Positions 45,911 to 54,631 of a stretch of DNA of 64,000 nucleotides are shown here, piece by piece. The first letter of the stretch is position 1. The number at the start of each line of letters is the position of its first letter. The notes under the pieces were generated by a model. That model was not told the DNA's origin and did no database searches. It saw only the letters and a list, made by a program, of their open reading frames with translations. This DNA comes from CBFHWU01 sp965659665 (GTDB lineage: Bacteria; Bacteroidota; Bacteroidia; Flavobacteriales; Flavobacteriaceae), in the NCBI GenBank assembly GCA_965659665.1, contig CBFHWU010000031.1:62001-126000 (forward strand). The letters are read 5' to 3'. The position numbers and the translations under genes are program-made.

Positions 45911-47013
45911 TATTTTTTTATTGTTTGATATACTTTGTATAAGTTATGAGCAATAGGATGGTCTTCAAATTGTTTTGCATGTTCAAGCCCGTCTTGAATA
46001 GTTTTTTGGTAAAGGCTTTTATTTGATGAAAGCTCAAGAATAACTTTCTTTAAATCTGTTGAATTTTTTGGATCAACATAAAATGAGCTTGGTCCTCCAG
46101 CCTCACTAAAACAACCCCCTTTTGAACTAATCACAGGAATACCACTACACAGCGCTTCCAAGATAGGAATTCCGAATCCTTCAAAAATTGAAGGGTAACA
46201 AAACAAATGGGCTTGTTGGTAAATTGCGGGGAGGTCTTCAAATGAAACATTGTGAAGGAGATGAACACGATTTTCCATTTTATGGTTTTTAATATACTCA
46301 AGTAATTGATTCACGTAAGGAGTTTTTCGACCCACGAGCACAACATGATGATCAGTATTAGCAACAGCCTCCAGAATAAGGTTCACATTTTTTCTTTTTT
46401 CTAAAGTACCTACACTTAAAAGGTATCTTCGGGGTAGTTGATATTTAGCATGTATTTTATCCAATTCAACTGATGAACATTTTTTTCTAAACTGAGCATG
46501 GCACCCTTGGTAAATGACATCGATTTTTTCAGAATTTATATTTAAAAAATCAATAACATCTTTTTTAGTTTGTTCGCTGATAGCAATAATTTTATGGGCA
46601 ACCTTACATGCGTGTATTACTTTTTGAAGATGAATTTTAACATCGATAGGAGTATAAAGCTCAGGGTGTCTAATAAAAATAAGATCATGAACGGTTACTA
46701 CACTTGGGACCTTAAGATTTTGAGGTAATTCTCCACTAAGCCCATGAAAAAGATCTATTTGATCACAATGTATTTGGCGAGTTATTCCGATTTGTCGCCA
46801 AAGGGATGAAAAGTATTTCCAAAGTCCATTGGGCAATTTAATATGAATATTAGATTTGAGTTCAAGACGATTAATTTTTGCTTTTTTTGGATTGTATAAA
46901 TACAAATGATCCAAAGGGCGATAATGAGAAATGATTCGTATCACATCTCTTCCATAATTTCCCAGACCACTGGCATTATGGAAAACTCTTTTGGCATCAA
47001 ATCCAATTTTCAT
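45910..47013 (-). CDS. Glycosyltransferase family 4 protein
   Basis: A 367-residue GT-B enzyme. The N-terminal domain opens KIGFDAKRVFHNASGLGNYGRD and contains VTVHDLIFIRHPELY; the C-terminal donor domain carries LLSVGTLEKRKN and EGFGIPILEAL (E-x7-E). It resembles mannosyltransferases that build O-antigen or capsule chains. It is the first gene of the six-gene overlapping operon and shares the TAATG junction with the fusion gene. Donor and acceptor are not deducible from sequence. Confidence 0.92.
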   Translation of the reverse strand: MKIGFDAKRVFHNASGLGNYGRDVIRIISHYRPLDHLYLYNPKKAKINRLELKSNIHIKLPNGLWKYFSSLWRQIGITRQIHCDQIDLFHGLSGELPQNLKVPSVVTVHDLIFIRHPELYTPIDVKIHLQKVIHACKVAHKIIAISEQTKKDVIDFLNINSEKIDVIYQGCHAQFRKKCSSVELDKIHAKYQLPRRYLLSVGTLEKRKNVNLILEAVANTDHHVVLVGRKTPYVNQLLEYIKNHKMENRVHLLHNVSFEDLPAIYQQAHLFCYPSIFEGFGIPILEALCSGIPVISSKGGCFSEAGGPSSFYVDPKNSTDLKKVILELSSNKSLYQKTIQDGLEHAKQFEDHPIAHNLYKVYQTIKK

Positions 47014-47017
47014 AAAA

Positions 47018-47025
47018 CAAAATTA
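47018..47025 (-). promoter_or_regulatory. -7 promoter element of the glycosyltransferase/tRNA operon
   Basis: On the minus strand TAATTTTG matches TAnnTTTG and ends 4 nt before the GT4 ATG. It would drive the operon that runs to 40598. It faces a divergent element at 47047-47054. Confidence 0.45.
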
Positions 47026-47046
47026 ACCCATTTTTTTTATTTGCTT

Positions 47047-47054
47047 TACCTTTG
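47047..47054 (+). promoter_or_regulatory. -7 promoter element of the GT2 gene
   Basis: TACCTTTG matches TAnnTTTG and ends 5 nt before the GT2 ATG at 47060. It is divergent from the element at 47018-47025; both fit in a 46-bp gap. Confidence 0.45.
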
Positions 47055-47059
47055 ATTTC

Positions 47060-48010
47060 ATGAAAATAAGCGGTTTTACTTTTCTTAGAAATACGTCTAA
47101 GTTATACTATCCAATTGAAGAGTCCATATTATCTATTTTAGACTTAGTTGATGAATTTGTAATTGCACTCGGAAAAGGAGATGACGATGATGACTCTTTT
47201 CATAGACTTAAAGCCATTGGTTCTGATAAAATTAAGATTATTCATACGGAGTGGGATATAGATAAATTCCCTAATGGAATGGAACACGCTCATCAAACAG
47301 ATATAGCAAAACAAGCTTGTTCGGGAGATTGGTTGTTTTACTTGCAAGGGGATGAAGTTATTCACGAAAAGGATATTTCTATCATTAAAAAAGCATGTGA
47401 ACAATATCTTGATTACCCTCAGGTAGAGGGTTTTTTGTTTGAATATTTGCATTTTTATGGCGATTATAAACATTATTTCAGAGATCATTGCTGGTACCCT
47501 TATGAAATAAGAATTGTTCGAAACGATCCTGAAATTCATTCTTTTGAATCGGCGCAGTCGTTTAGAAGAATTCCCAATTTTGATGGCGTAAGCTATCGAT
47601 CTAAAGAGGGATCTTCAAAATTAAAGGTTGTCCCTTTGAAGGCTACTGTTTTCCACTACGGTTGGGTACGACCGCCTAGGTTGATGCGTAAAAAGCGAAT
47701 GTATTTTTCAACAACCCATCGGGGAAAGTTGGTAGCTCAAGCAGAGTACAAAAAGTATGAGGAAGTATATGATTATGGTAGGATTGATTTTTGCTTAAAA
47801 TTTGAAGGAACACATCCAAAACTTATGAAATCAAAAATACGAGAGTTGGATTGGCAAGATAGTTTACGCTTTAGTGGGCCAACTGTTATAGGCCGACCAA
47901 AAGCAAAGCATGAACGTTTTAAATACCGTTTAATTATATGGATAGAACGTGTTTTTTTTGGTGGAAAAGTTCTGGGAGGTCATCAAAATTACATTAAATA
48001 CCGACCTTAA
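47060..48010 (+). CDS. Glycosyltransferase family 2 protein
   Basis: A 316-residue GT-A-like protein. It begins KISGFTFLRNTSKLYYPIEESI, has the acidic run GKGDDDDDS near residues 38-46 and the segment DWLFYLQGDEVI near 88-99, where the DxD-type metal site is expected. The C-terminal region has the conserved FHYGWVRPP motif near 195-203. It looks like the SPBc2-type/GT2 proteins of Bacteroidota polysaccharide clusters. It is read divergently from the GT4 operon, and its stop codon shares the palindrome TTAA with the stop of the convergent GT4 gene. Acceptor unknown. Confidence 0.85.
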   Translation: MKISGFTFLRNTSKLYYPIEESILSILDLVDEFVIALGKGDDDDDSFHRLKAIGSDKIKIIHTEWDIDKFPNGMEHAHQTDIAKQACSGDWLFYLQGDEVIHEKDISIIKKACEQYLDYPQVEGFLFEYLHFYGDYKHYFRDHCWYPYEIRIVRNDPEIHSFESAQSFRRIPNFDGVSYRSKEGSSKLKVVPLKATVFHYGWVRPPRLMRKKRMYFSTTHRGKLVAQAEYKKYEEVYDYGRIDFCLKFEGTHPKLMKSKIRELDWQDSLRFSGPTVIGRPKAKHERFKYRLIIWIERVFFGGKVLGGHQNYIKYRP

Positions 48011-49089
48011 CCCTCAATTAATGAAGCATAAACCGCTATTGTCTCTTTTATATTTTTGGACCATTGAAAAGATTGAGCATATTGAAACGCATTATCTAAT
48101 TCGTTTTTATTTTTTTGTGTCAGTGTGTCTATTCCACCAGCAATTTCGTCGATATCAAAGGGGTTTACGAGAGCTGCGTGACCGTTTGTTACTTCGGGGG
48201 CCGCGCCTAAAGTGCTTGTTACAATGGGGAGATGATTATTCATCGCTTCTAAAAGAGGCATTCCAAATCCCTCGTATAATGTGGGAAACACAAAACCCGA
48301 TGCGTGTTTGTATAAGGACTGTAGCTGAAGATTATTCACGTAACCCAAAAGGATTACTTTTTGATAATGGTCGTTTTTTTGGAGATATTTGAAGACCTCT
48401 TCATTTCCTAGTCCATTTTTTCCCACCACAAGCAAGGAGTGATTTTCACTCGCATTAGATTTTAAAAAACCTTTGACCATATTTAAGGTATTCTTACGGG
48501 TACTTACTCCTCCCACACTGAGCAAGTAAGGTGTTTTAGCGTAAATATTAGTTGTACTAAAAGATAACGTTTTAACAATAGGTGCTAAGTGGATAACATG
48601 AATTTTGTGTTCAGGAAAATCAAAAAAACGTAAAAAATCCTCTTTAGTTTTTTGACTCACTGAGATAATAGCATCAGCATGCTTACTGATTTGGTTGAAT
48701 AACTTAATTCGTTTTTTAACAAAGTAGGCACTAGCAATTTCAATTCCTTTTAATTCATCCACCATAAAAGCTAAGTCGTGTATGGTCGCTATTTTTTGGA
48801 CTCCTTTTAGATTTAAAAAAGGAGCATGTGTGCAGTGAATAATATCTATTGAATTCAAGTTAATCGAATTCCAGTACCAATGTGTAGGATAATTATATGT
48901 AAATGGTGCCAAATATTTTTTTTTAAAATATCGGTTGATCGGAAAAAAAATGTGAGGAGAAACTGAAGAATTTTCTTCAAAATTTTCAATGAGTTTTTGA
49001 ATGTAAAAAGGTATTCCAGTATACCCCTTGGAAAAAAGGGTTGATCCTTCAAAGCCTACTTTGATGGCGGAGCTATTATACAGAGACAT
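48007..49089 (-). CDS. Glycosyltransferase family 4 protein
   Basis: A 360-residue GT4 enzyme. IKVGFEGSTLFSKGYTGIPFYI forms the N-terminal domain start, KIATIHDLAFMVDE follows near residue 98, and the donor domain has YLLSVGGVSTRKN and EGFGMPLLEAM. It resembles the first GT4 in the neighbouring operon and may act on the same glycan. The start overlaps the end of dapD by 14 bp, so it is co-transcribed with dapD, an unrelated lysine and cell-wall gene. Its end overlaps the GT2 gene by 4 bp. Specificity unknown. Confidence 0.92.
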   Translation of the reverse strand: MSLYNSSAIKVGFEGSTLFSKGYTGIPFYIQKLIENFEENSSVSPHIFFPINRYFKKKYLAPFTYNYPTHWYWNSINLNSIDIIHCTHAPFLNLKGVQKIATIHDLAFMVDELKGIEIASAYFVKKRIKLFNQISKHADAIISVSQKTKEDFLRFFDFPEHKIHVIHLAPIVKTLSFSTTNIYAKTPYLLSVGGVSTRKNTLNMVKGFLKSNASENHSLLVVGKNGLGNEEVFKYLQKNDHYQKVILLGYVNNLQLQSLYKHASGFVFPTLYEGFGMPLLEAMNNHLPIVTSTLGAAPEVTNGHAALVNPFDIDEIAGGIDTLTQKNKNELDNAFQYAQSFQWSKNIKETIAVYASLIEG

Positions 49090-49891
49090 TATGTTCTCTT
49101 AAGGCATCATTGAGAGATGTTTTTTTATTCGTACTCTCTTTTCGTTTACCGATAATGAGTGCACAAGGAACTTGATAATCACCTGCAGGAAAAGTTTTGG
49201 TGTACGTCCCTGGAATGACAACGGATCGAGCTGGGACTACTCCTTTTGATTCTACAGCTTTATTTCCGGTAACATCTATAATTTTTGTAGAAGCAGTAAG
49301 GACAACATTTGCCCCTAATACAGCTTCTTGTTCAACACGAACCCCTTCTACTACAATACATCTTGAACCAATAAAAGCATTATCTTCTATAATTACAGGC
49401 GCAGCTTGTAAGGGTTCTAACACTCCCCCAATTCCAACACCTCCACTTAAATGTACATTTTCACCAATTTGAGCACAGCTGCCAACAGTTGCCCAAGTAT
49501 CGACCATAGTGCCCTTATCCACATATGCACCAATGTTTACATAACTAGGCATTAAAATAGTTTCGGGAGAGATATATGCACCATGTCGGGCAACTGCGTG
49601 AGGTACTACACGAATACCTTTTTCTTTATAGTTTCGTTTTAATGGAATTTTGTCGTGGAATTCCATGGGTCCAGCTTCTAAAGTTTCCATTTGTTGAATA
49701 GGAAAATACAACACGACAGCTTTTTTAATCCATTCATTAACGATCCATCCGTTGGGTGAGGGTTCAGCGACTCTTATTGTGCCTAAATCAAGCAAATTAA
49801 CCACATCTCTAATGGCTTTTTGTGTGGTTGTGGACTGGAGCTGAGAACGATCCTCCCAAGCGGCTTCAATGATGGGTTGTAATGTGATCAT
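49076..49891 (-). CDS. dapD: Tetrahydrodipicolinate N-succinyltransferase
   Basis: A 271-residue hexapeptide-repeat acyltransferase. It has the N-terminal helical domain, then the left-handed beta-helix with DTWATVGSCAQIGENVHLSG and IEDNAFIGSRCIVVEGV, and a short C-terminal domain. It succinylates tetrahydrodipicolinate with succinyl-CoA in the diaminopimelate/lysine pathway, ahead of lysA seen at 31061-32284. sucC, a source of succinyl-CoA, is also in the window but far away. A GT4 gene is coupled downstream. Confidence 0.96.
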   Translation of the reverse strand: MITLQPIIEAAWEDRSQLQSTTTQKAIRDVVNLLDLGTIRVAEPSPNGWIVNEWIKKAVVLYFPIQQMETLEAGPMEFHDKIPLKRNYKEKGIRVVPHAVARHGAYISPETILMPSYVNIGAYVDKGTMVDTWATVGSCAQIGENVHLSGGVGIGGVLEPLQAAPVIIEDNAFIGSRCIVVEGVRVEQEAVLGANVVLTASTKIIDVTGNKAVESKGVVPARSVVIPGTYTKTFPAGDYQVPCALIIGKRKESTNKKTSLNDALREHNVSV

Positions 49892-49904
49892 GTATTATTT
49901 TTTT

Positions 49905-49912
49905 CAAATATA
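49905..49912 (-). promoter_or_regulatory. dapD -7 promoter element
   Basis: Minus strand TATATTTG matches TAnnTTTG and ends 13 nt before the dapD ATG. No well-spaced TTTG was found at -33. Confidence 0.4.
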
Positions 49913-49928
49913 AGCGGAAACATGAAAT

Positions 49929-49962
49929 TTTGATTAATCAAAAAAAAATAGTTTTAAATTTG
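49929..49962 (+). promoter_or_regulatory. Candidate ruvX promoter
   Basis: TTTG at 49929-49932, a 22-nt spacer and TAAATTTG at 49955-49962. The -7 element ends 5 nt before the ruvX ATG. It is divergent from the dapD element. Confidence 0.5.
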
Positions 49963-49967
49963 CACAG

Positions 49968-50390
49968 ATGAATAAAGCGATTGCGATAGATTATGGAACT
50001 AAAAGATGTGGATTGTCTATTACCGATGAGCACCAATATTTTGCTTTTGGTTACGGCGCAATATCCACTACTGATTTGATTCCTAAACTGCACGCTATTT
50101 TTGACCAAGAAACGATTTCAGTTTTAGTACTAGGAGAACCTAAACACCTTAATAATGAACCCTCTGATATTGAACAACATATTCAAAAATTTTTAAGGTA
50201 TTTTGAAAAAAAATTTCCCTCTATAAAAGTTATACGAATAGATGAGCGGTTTACTTCCAAAATGGCAGTTCGAGCGATGGTCGATGGTGGAATGAAAAAA
50301 AGTAAAAGGAAACAAAAAGAAAAAATTGATGAAATAAGCGCAACACTTATTTTACAATCTTATATTGAACAAAAAACGAATCAAATATGA
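49968..50390 (+). CDS. ruvX: Holliday junction resolvase-like protein RuvX/YqgF
   Basis: A 140-residue RNase H-fold protein. The active-site strand AIDYGTKRCGLSITD opens the protein (Asp8), LGEPKHLNNEPSD marks the middle and IDERFTSKMA carries the later acidic residue. YqgF proteins process the 5' end of pre-16S rRNA; a resolvase role was proposed from the fold. The stop overlaps the def start by 4 bp (ATGA). Length is normal. Confidence 0.95.
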   Translation: MNKAIAIDYGTKRCGLSITDEHQYFAFGYGAISTTDLIPKLHAIFDQETISVLVLGEPKHLNNEPSDIEQHIQKFLRYFEKKFPSIKVIRIDERFTSKMAVRAMVDGGMKKSKRKQKEKIDEISATLILQSYIEQKTNQI

Positions 50391-50980
50391 TTTTACCCAT
50401 TGTCGCTTATGGAGATCCAGTACTGCGTAAGAAAACAGAAAAAATTGATAAAAACAATAAAAATTTAAGTCAAACGATAGATAACATGTGGGAAACCATG
50501 TATGCAGCAAGTGGAGTAGGTTTAGCAGCACCTCAGGTAGGGTTATCCTTTCGTTTGTTTATTGTCGATGCTTCACCTTTTTCAAATGATGAGAATTTGG
50601 ATCGTTATGAACGTAAAGAATTAAAAAATTTTAAATGTGTTTTTATTAATCCCGAAATTATTACCCAAATGGGAGCAACCGAAGATTTTAATGAAGGCTG
50701 TTTAAGTATTCCGAACATAAGAGAAGACGTAGCTCGTAAAACCCAAATAAAAATAAAATTTCAAGATATAAACTTTAAGTCTCACACGTTAGTTTTGGAT
50801 GGAATTGCAGCGCGCATTGTATTACATGAATATGATCACATTGAAGGAATATTATTTACCGATCGGCTAAGTTCATTAAAAAAACGTTTGCTAAAATCAA
50901 GATTGTCACAAATCTCAAAAGGGAACATTGTTTCAGATTATAAAATGCGCTTCCCTCACAAAAAATTTACTCAAAGTTAA
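50387..50980 (+). CDS. def: Peptide deformylase
   Basis: A 197-residue metallopeptidase that removes the formyl group from the initiator methionine. The three family motifs are complete: GVGLAAPQVG (43-52), EGCLSIP (103-109, metal ligand Cys105) and HEYDH (147-151, His147, Glu148, His151). It sits between ruvX (4-bp overlap) and mazG (no gap). The order ruvX-def-mazG is common in Bacteroidota. Confidence 0.97.
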   Translation: MILPIVAYGDPVLRKKTEKIDKNNKNLSQTIDNMWETMYAASGVGLAAPQVGLSFRLFIVDASPFSNDENLDRYERKELKNFKCVFINPEIITQMGATEDFNEGCLSIPNIREDVARKTQIKIKFQDINFKSHTLVLDGIAARIVLHEYDHIEGILFTDRLSSLKKRLLKSRLSQISKGNIVSDYKMRFPHKKFTQS

Positions 50981-51766
50981 ATGTCAAAAATATTAGAGAA
51001 TCAGCTAAAAAGTCTCGGAAAATTGTTAACCACAATGGACGAGCTTCGGGAGAAATGCCCTTGGGATAAAAAGCAGACGTTGAAAAGTTTACGACATCTT
51101 ACGATCGAAGAAACCTACGAACTCAGTGATGCTATTATAAATGAGGACATGACTGAAATTAAAAACGAATTAGGGGATTTGCTCTTGCATGTCGTTTTTT
51201 ATGCTAAAATAGGGAGCGAGCATGGTGCTTTTGATATCGGTGATATTGCTGACGGAATTAAGGATAAACTAATTTCGAGACACCCTCATATTTATGGAGA
51301 TGTTCAAGTTATCGATGAGGTGGAAGTACGACAAAATTGGGAAAAATTAAAACTTAAGGAAGGGAACAAAGGGGTTCTTTCAGGTGTACCTAATGGCTTA
51401 CCTTCTTTAGTAAAGGCTTCCAGAATTCAAGATAAAGCATCGGGAATAGGATTTGATTGGAAGAATATTGACCAAGTTAAATATAAAATATCTGAAGAAA
51501 TTGAAGAATTATATACTGAAATAGATCAGGATTCTCAAGAAAAGATTGAAGAGGAGTTTGGAGATGTATTATTTTCTTTGGTCAATTACGCTCGTTTCTT
51601 AAAAATAAATCCAGATGATGCGCTATCCAGAGCAAATAATAAATTTATTCGGCGATTTGAGTATATGGAAAAAAAAGCCCAGGAAAATGACAACCAACTT
51701 ATCAATTTGAATTCAAACGAACTCGAAAATTTATGGGAGTTGGCCAAGCAAAATTTATCGAAGTAA
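50981..51766 (+). CDS. mazG: Nucleoside triphosphate pyrophosphohydrolase MazG
   Basis: A 261-residue, two-domain MazG. The first domain has CPWDKKQTLKSLRHLTIEETYEL near residue 26 and ELGDLLLHVVFYAKI near 66. The second domain repeats the ExxE...ExxD pattern (EEIEELYTEI, EEEFGDVLFSLVNYARF near 190-208). It hydrolyses nucleoside triphosphates and so limits abnormal nucleotides or ppGpp. It directly follows def, and its 3' end overlaps the convergent DUF349 gene by 12 bp. Confidence 0.96.
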   Translation: MSKILENQLKSLGKLLTTMDELREKCPWDKKQTLKSLRHLTIEETYELSDAIINEDMTEIKNELGDLLLHVVFYAKIGSEHGAFDIGDIADGIKDKLISRHPHIYGDVQVIDEVEVRQNWEKLKLKEGNKGVLSGVPNGLPSLVKASRIQDKASGIGFDWKNIDQVKYKISEEIEELYTEIDQDSQEKIEEEFGDVLFSLVNYARFLKINPDDALSRANNKFIRRFEYMEKKAQENDNQLINLNSNELENLWELAKQNLSK

Positions 51767-53821
51767 CTGACGTAAATGTTTTTTCTTGTTCAATAATTCA
51801 TTGACATTTTCTTGAAACTTGGCTACATCATTTTGAACCTTTTGAACGATAGGATTTTTTAGTTGGTGCTCCCCAAAAAACTGTAAATTGGTTTCTAGCT
51901 GTAAAATATTTTGATTGGCTTCATCAATTTTTCGTTGAATTTTTTGAAGTTCTTTATAAATTTCATCCTTATTGCCCTCCATGCTTTCTAGTTGCATCGC
52001 ATACATGGTCTCCTCTGAACTTTTTTTATCCAAACCAATAGATGTAAAGGCTTTTAACACGGCTTTTTTAAATTGTTCTTCAATCCTTCTTTTACTTGTG
52101 GGTACAAAACCAATTTGCTTCCATTGCTTTACCCATTCTTTAATATAACTGATATTGTCATCAATATTGTCGTCAGGTTCAAAAACTTCGATAGCAGCCA
52201 GTATTTTTCTTTTTTCCTCAAAGTGGTGTATTTGAACGGCACTTTCTTTGTTTTTTGAATTATCCAATCTCTCAAAAAACACATTACAAGCATCACGAAA
52301 TCTTTTCCATGTCGTTTCGTTATGTTTTCTAGAGGTAGCACCAATGGTTTTCCATTTTTTTTGGAGCGTAATAAACTTTTGGGTGGTACTTTTCCAATCG
52401 GTAGATTCTTTGAGCGTTTCTGCTTGTTCGATAAGCTCAATTCGTTTAGAGAGATTGAGGTTATGTTCTTTTTTTAATTTTTTGTAAAAAGTATTTCTTT
52501 TTTTACTAAAGGCGCTCAATAATGTTTTAAAATCCCCCCATAACTTACTACTTTCTCCTTTAGGTACTCTTCCTAACTCGAAGAACGCTTCTTTTAGTCC
52601 GTCAATTGTTTTCGATTGTCGTTGAATATCACCAACATGTTGTACTAATTTTTCAACTATTTCTTGCATTTGGGCGATGATAAGCCGTTTTTTTTCTAGA
52701 TTTTCAAGATTAAGTGCATCTTGGTTGTTTAAAAAAAACTGTCGTTTATCATGAATAATTTTAGTTGCTTGACTAAAACGATCCCAAATTTCATCACTTT
52801 GCTCCTTAGAAACGGGGCCTAATTCGTCCTTCCAACGTTTGTGAAGTACTTGCAAGTCTCTGAATGCTTTTACAACATCTGATGAATTTGCTAACTTTTC
52901 GGCATGTTCAATGATCTTTAGTTTTTCTTCTAAATTAAATTTATGGTCTAATTCCCTAAATTCTCTGTTAAGATGAAGATAATCATAAAATCTTCCTACT
53001 TGAAAGTGGTAGGTTTTCCAAAGGTTATTCGTTTCTGACCTTGGTACAGATCCTGTTTCTTTCCACTTTTTTTGAAGATTTTTAAAATGTTTATACGTAC
53101 TGCTAAGTTGTTGATCGGTATCGATAAGCGAACGTAATTCTTCGATTATTGATAATCGAATCTTTAAATTTTTATTTAATGTTTCTTCGAAGTCTTTATA
53201 ATACTTTTGACGCTCTGCTCGATATTTTTTTATTAAATCAAAAAATTCTTTTTTCTCTGGAATATGATGATTAAAGTCAGACTCATTTCCTCCATTGTCT
53301 AAGAATTTTTTTTTCTTTTCATCTATATAATCACCACATTGCGCGTTAAATTGCTGCGTTAATTGATCGACTATTTTTTTGAGATATTGAACTTTTTCAT
53401 TTTTGAGAATGTGGTCTAACTTATCGACAATCTCTTTTAAGCTGAGGTCTTTATAGGCCGTTTCTTTTTGCTCATGATCTGTTTTTGTGCCTTTATTTTC
53501 GGCATCAATACTTACTTCTTTTAGAGGTGGTTCATGACCATCAATTGATAATGTAGACTGATCTTGTTGAGCTGAGGTATTTTCTTTTTCAGTTAAAGGG
53601 ACTTCTTCTTTATATTCAATGATTTTGGCTGTTTGTTCAGCTACCACTTCTGATGTCGAACCTCCTTTTTGATCAGAATTTTCTGGTGCAGGAGCATTTA
53701 ATTCCTCGTTAGGCGCTGATTTAGATAACTTCTCTGAGTCGGTTTTTCCAATATTGGGGGGGCTTACCCGCTCGTTACTTTGGTTATCATCAAGAAGTTC
53801 ATTGTCGGTATTTTCCAACAT
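51755..53821 (-). CDS. DUF349 domain-containing protein, five repeats
   Basis: A 688-residue protein. The first 130 residues or so are acidic and look disordered. At least five DUF349 repeats follow, each with a W-K pair and a downstream aromatic-basic helix: KKWKETG near 250, KRWKDELGP near 328, FFELGRVP near 400, KKWKTIG near 475 and KQWKQIGFVP near 560. A final helical, coiled-coil-like tail ends QLLR. The family is common in Bacteroidota but its function is poorly known; RNA or nucleotide handling has been suggested. It converges on mazG with a 12-bp overlap. Localised to the cytoplasm, as no signal peptide is visible. Confidence 0.88.
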   Translation of the reverse strand: MLENTDNELLDDNQSNERVSPPNIGKTDSEKLSKSAPNEELNAPAPENSDQKGGSTSEVVAEQTAKIIEYKEEVPLTEKENTSAQQDQSTLSIDGHEPPLKEVSIDAENKGTKTDHEQKETAYKDLSLKEIVDKLDHILKNEKVQYLKKIVDQLTQQFNAQCGDYIDEKKKKFLDNGGNESDFNHHIPEKKEFFDLIKKYRAERQKYYKDFEETLNKNLKIRLSIIEELRSLIDTDQQLSSTYKHFKNLQKKWKETGSVPRSETNNLWKTYHFQVGRFYDYLHLNREFRELDHKFNLEEKLKIIEHAEKLANSSDVVKAFRDLQVLHKRWKDELGPVSKEQSDEIWDRFSQATKIIHDKRQFFLNNQDALNLENLEKKRLIIAQMQEIVEKLVQHVGDIQRQSKTIDGLKEAFFELGRVPKGESSKLWGDFKTLLSAFSKKRNTFYKKLKKEHNLNLSKRIELIEQAETLKESTDWKSTTQKFITLQKKWKTIGATSRKHNETTWKRFRDACNVFFERLDNSKNKESAVQIHHFEEKRKILAAIEVFEPDDNIDDNISYIKEWVKQWKQIGFVPTSKRRIEEQFKKAVLKAFTSIGLDKKSSEETMYAMQLESMEGNKDEIYKELQKIQRKIDEANQNILQLETNLQFFGEHQLKNPIVQKVQNDVAKFQENVNELLNKKKHLRQLLR

Positions 53822-53884
53822 AGCGAAAGGTTAAACAATTATATCACTAAGATACTAAATATGATGAGTCTTTAGAGAATAAAT

Positions 53885-54631
53885 TTACATTAACCAAATT
53901 GACCAAGCTGCTTCTGCTTGTTCTACCAGCATTTGATATCCGTTTACAATAGTTGCACCTCTTTTTTTTCCTTCAGAAAGAAATTTTGTTTCACCAGGAT
54001 TATAAATCAAATCATACAACAGATGTTTTGCTGTTATTCCATTGTAATCTAAATCAGGCATTTGATCTACTTTAGGATATGTTCCTAAAGGGGTACAGTT
54101 GATGATCATAGTATATTCTGACAAAAAATATTTGTTGAGTTCTTTGTAGGTGATGCTGTGATTTGATTTTGATCTTGAAACATATTGATGTTTGATATTT
54201 AAACTATTTAAACTATATACAATGGCTTTGGAGGCTCCACCAGTTCCTAATACCAGAGCTTTGCGATGTTCTTTGTGATATGGTCTAACTGTTTTTTCAA
54301 ACCCGACGCAATCTGTATTATGCCCTGTTAGGCTACCATCTTTTTCAATCTTTATGGTATTAACCGCTCCAATTTCTTTTGCCGTTGGCGATAGACGATC
54401 CAAAAAAGGAATAACTTCTTGTTTGTAGGGAATAGTAACGTTTAAACCAGATAAATGGGATTGTTTGAGAATGTTTTTTAAGGCTGATATTGAGGGAATA
54501 TCGAAGTTTTCATAGCTACAATGGATTAATTTTTCAGTGTTGAATTTTTCCGTAAAATATCTTTGAGAAAATGAATATCCAATATTTTTTCCTAATAGCC
54601 CAAAACGGTCACGATTTCCTTCGCTTTTCAT
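53885..54631 (-). CDS. aroE: Shikimate dehydrogenase
   Basis: A 248-residue AroE. It has the shikimate-binding segment LLGKNIGYSFS, NVTIPYKQEVIPFLD (Lys in the catalytic position), GAVNTIK, GHNTDCVGFE and the NADP-binding LGTGGASKAIVYSL. It reduces 3-dehydroshikimate to shikimate in aromatic amino acid synthesis. The start overlaps the upstream DUF368 gene by 23 bp, so the two are coupled. A shorter start is possible but would lose the conserved N-terminus. Confidence 0.96.
   Translation of the reverse strand: MKSEGNRDRFGLLGKNIGYSFSQRYFTEKFNTEKLIHCSYENFDIPSISALKNILKQSHLSGLNVTIPYKQEVIPFLDRLSPTAKEIGAVNTIKIEKDGSLTGHNTDCVGFEKTVRPYHKEHRKALVLGTGGASKAIVYSLNSLNIKHQYVSRSKSNHSITYKELNKYFLSEYTMIINCTPLGTYPKVDQMPDLDYNGITAKHLLYDLIYNPGETKFLSEGKKRGATIVNGYQMLVEQAEAAWSIWLM

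Noticed and set aside
47144..47539. 131-codon minus-strand ORF inside the GT2 gene
   Set aside because: Antisense shadow of a gene with clear family motifs.
47949..48392. 147-codon plus-strand ORF overlapping the GT2 end and GT4 gene
   Set aside because: It is antisense to the well-supported GT4 gene at 48007-49089 and has arginine- and leucine-rich, unstructured composition.
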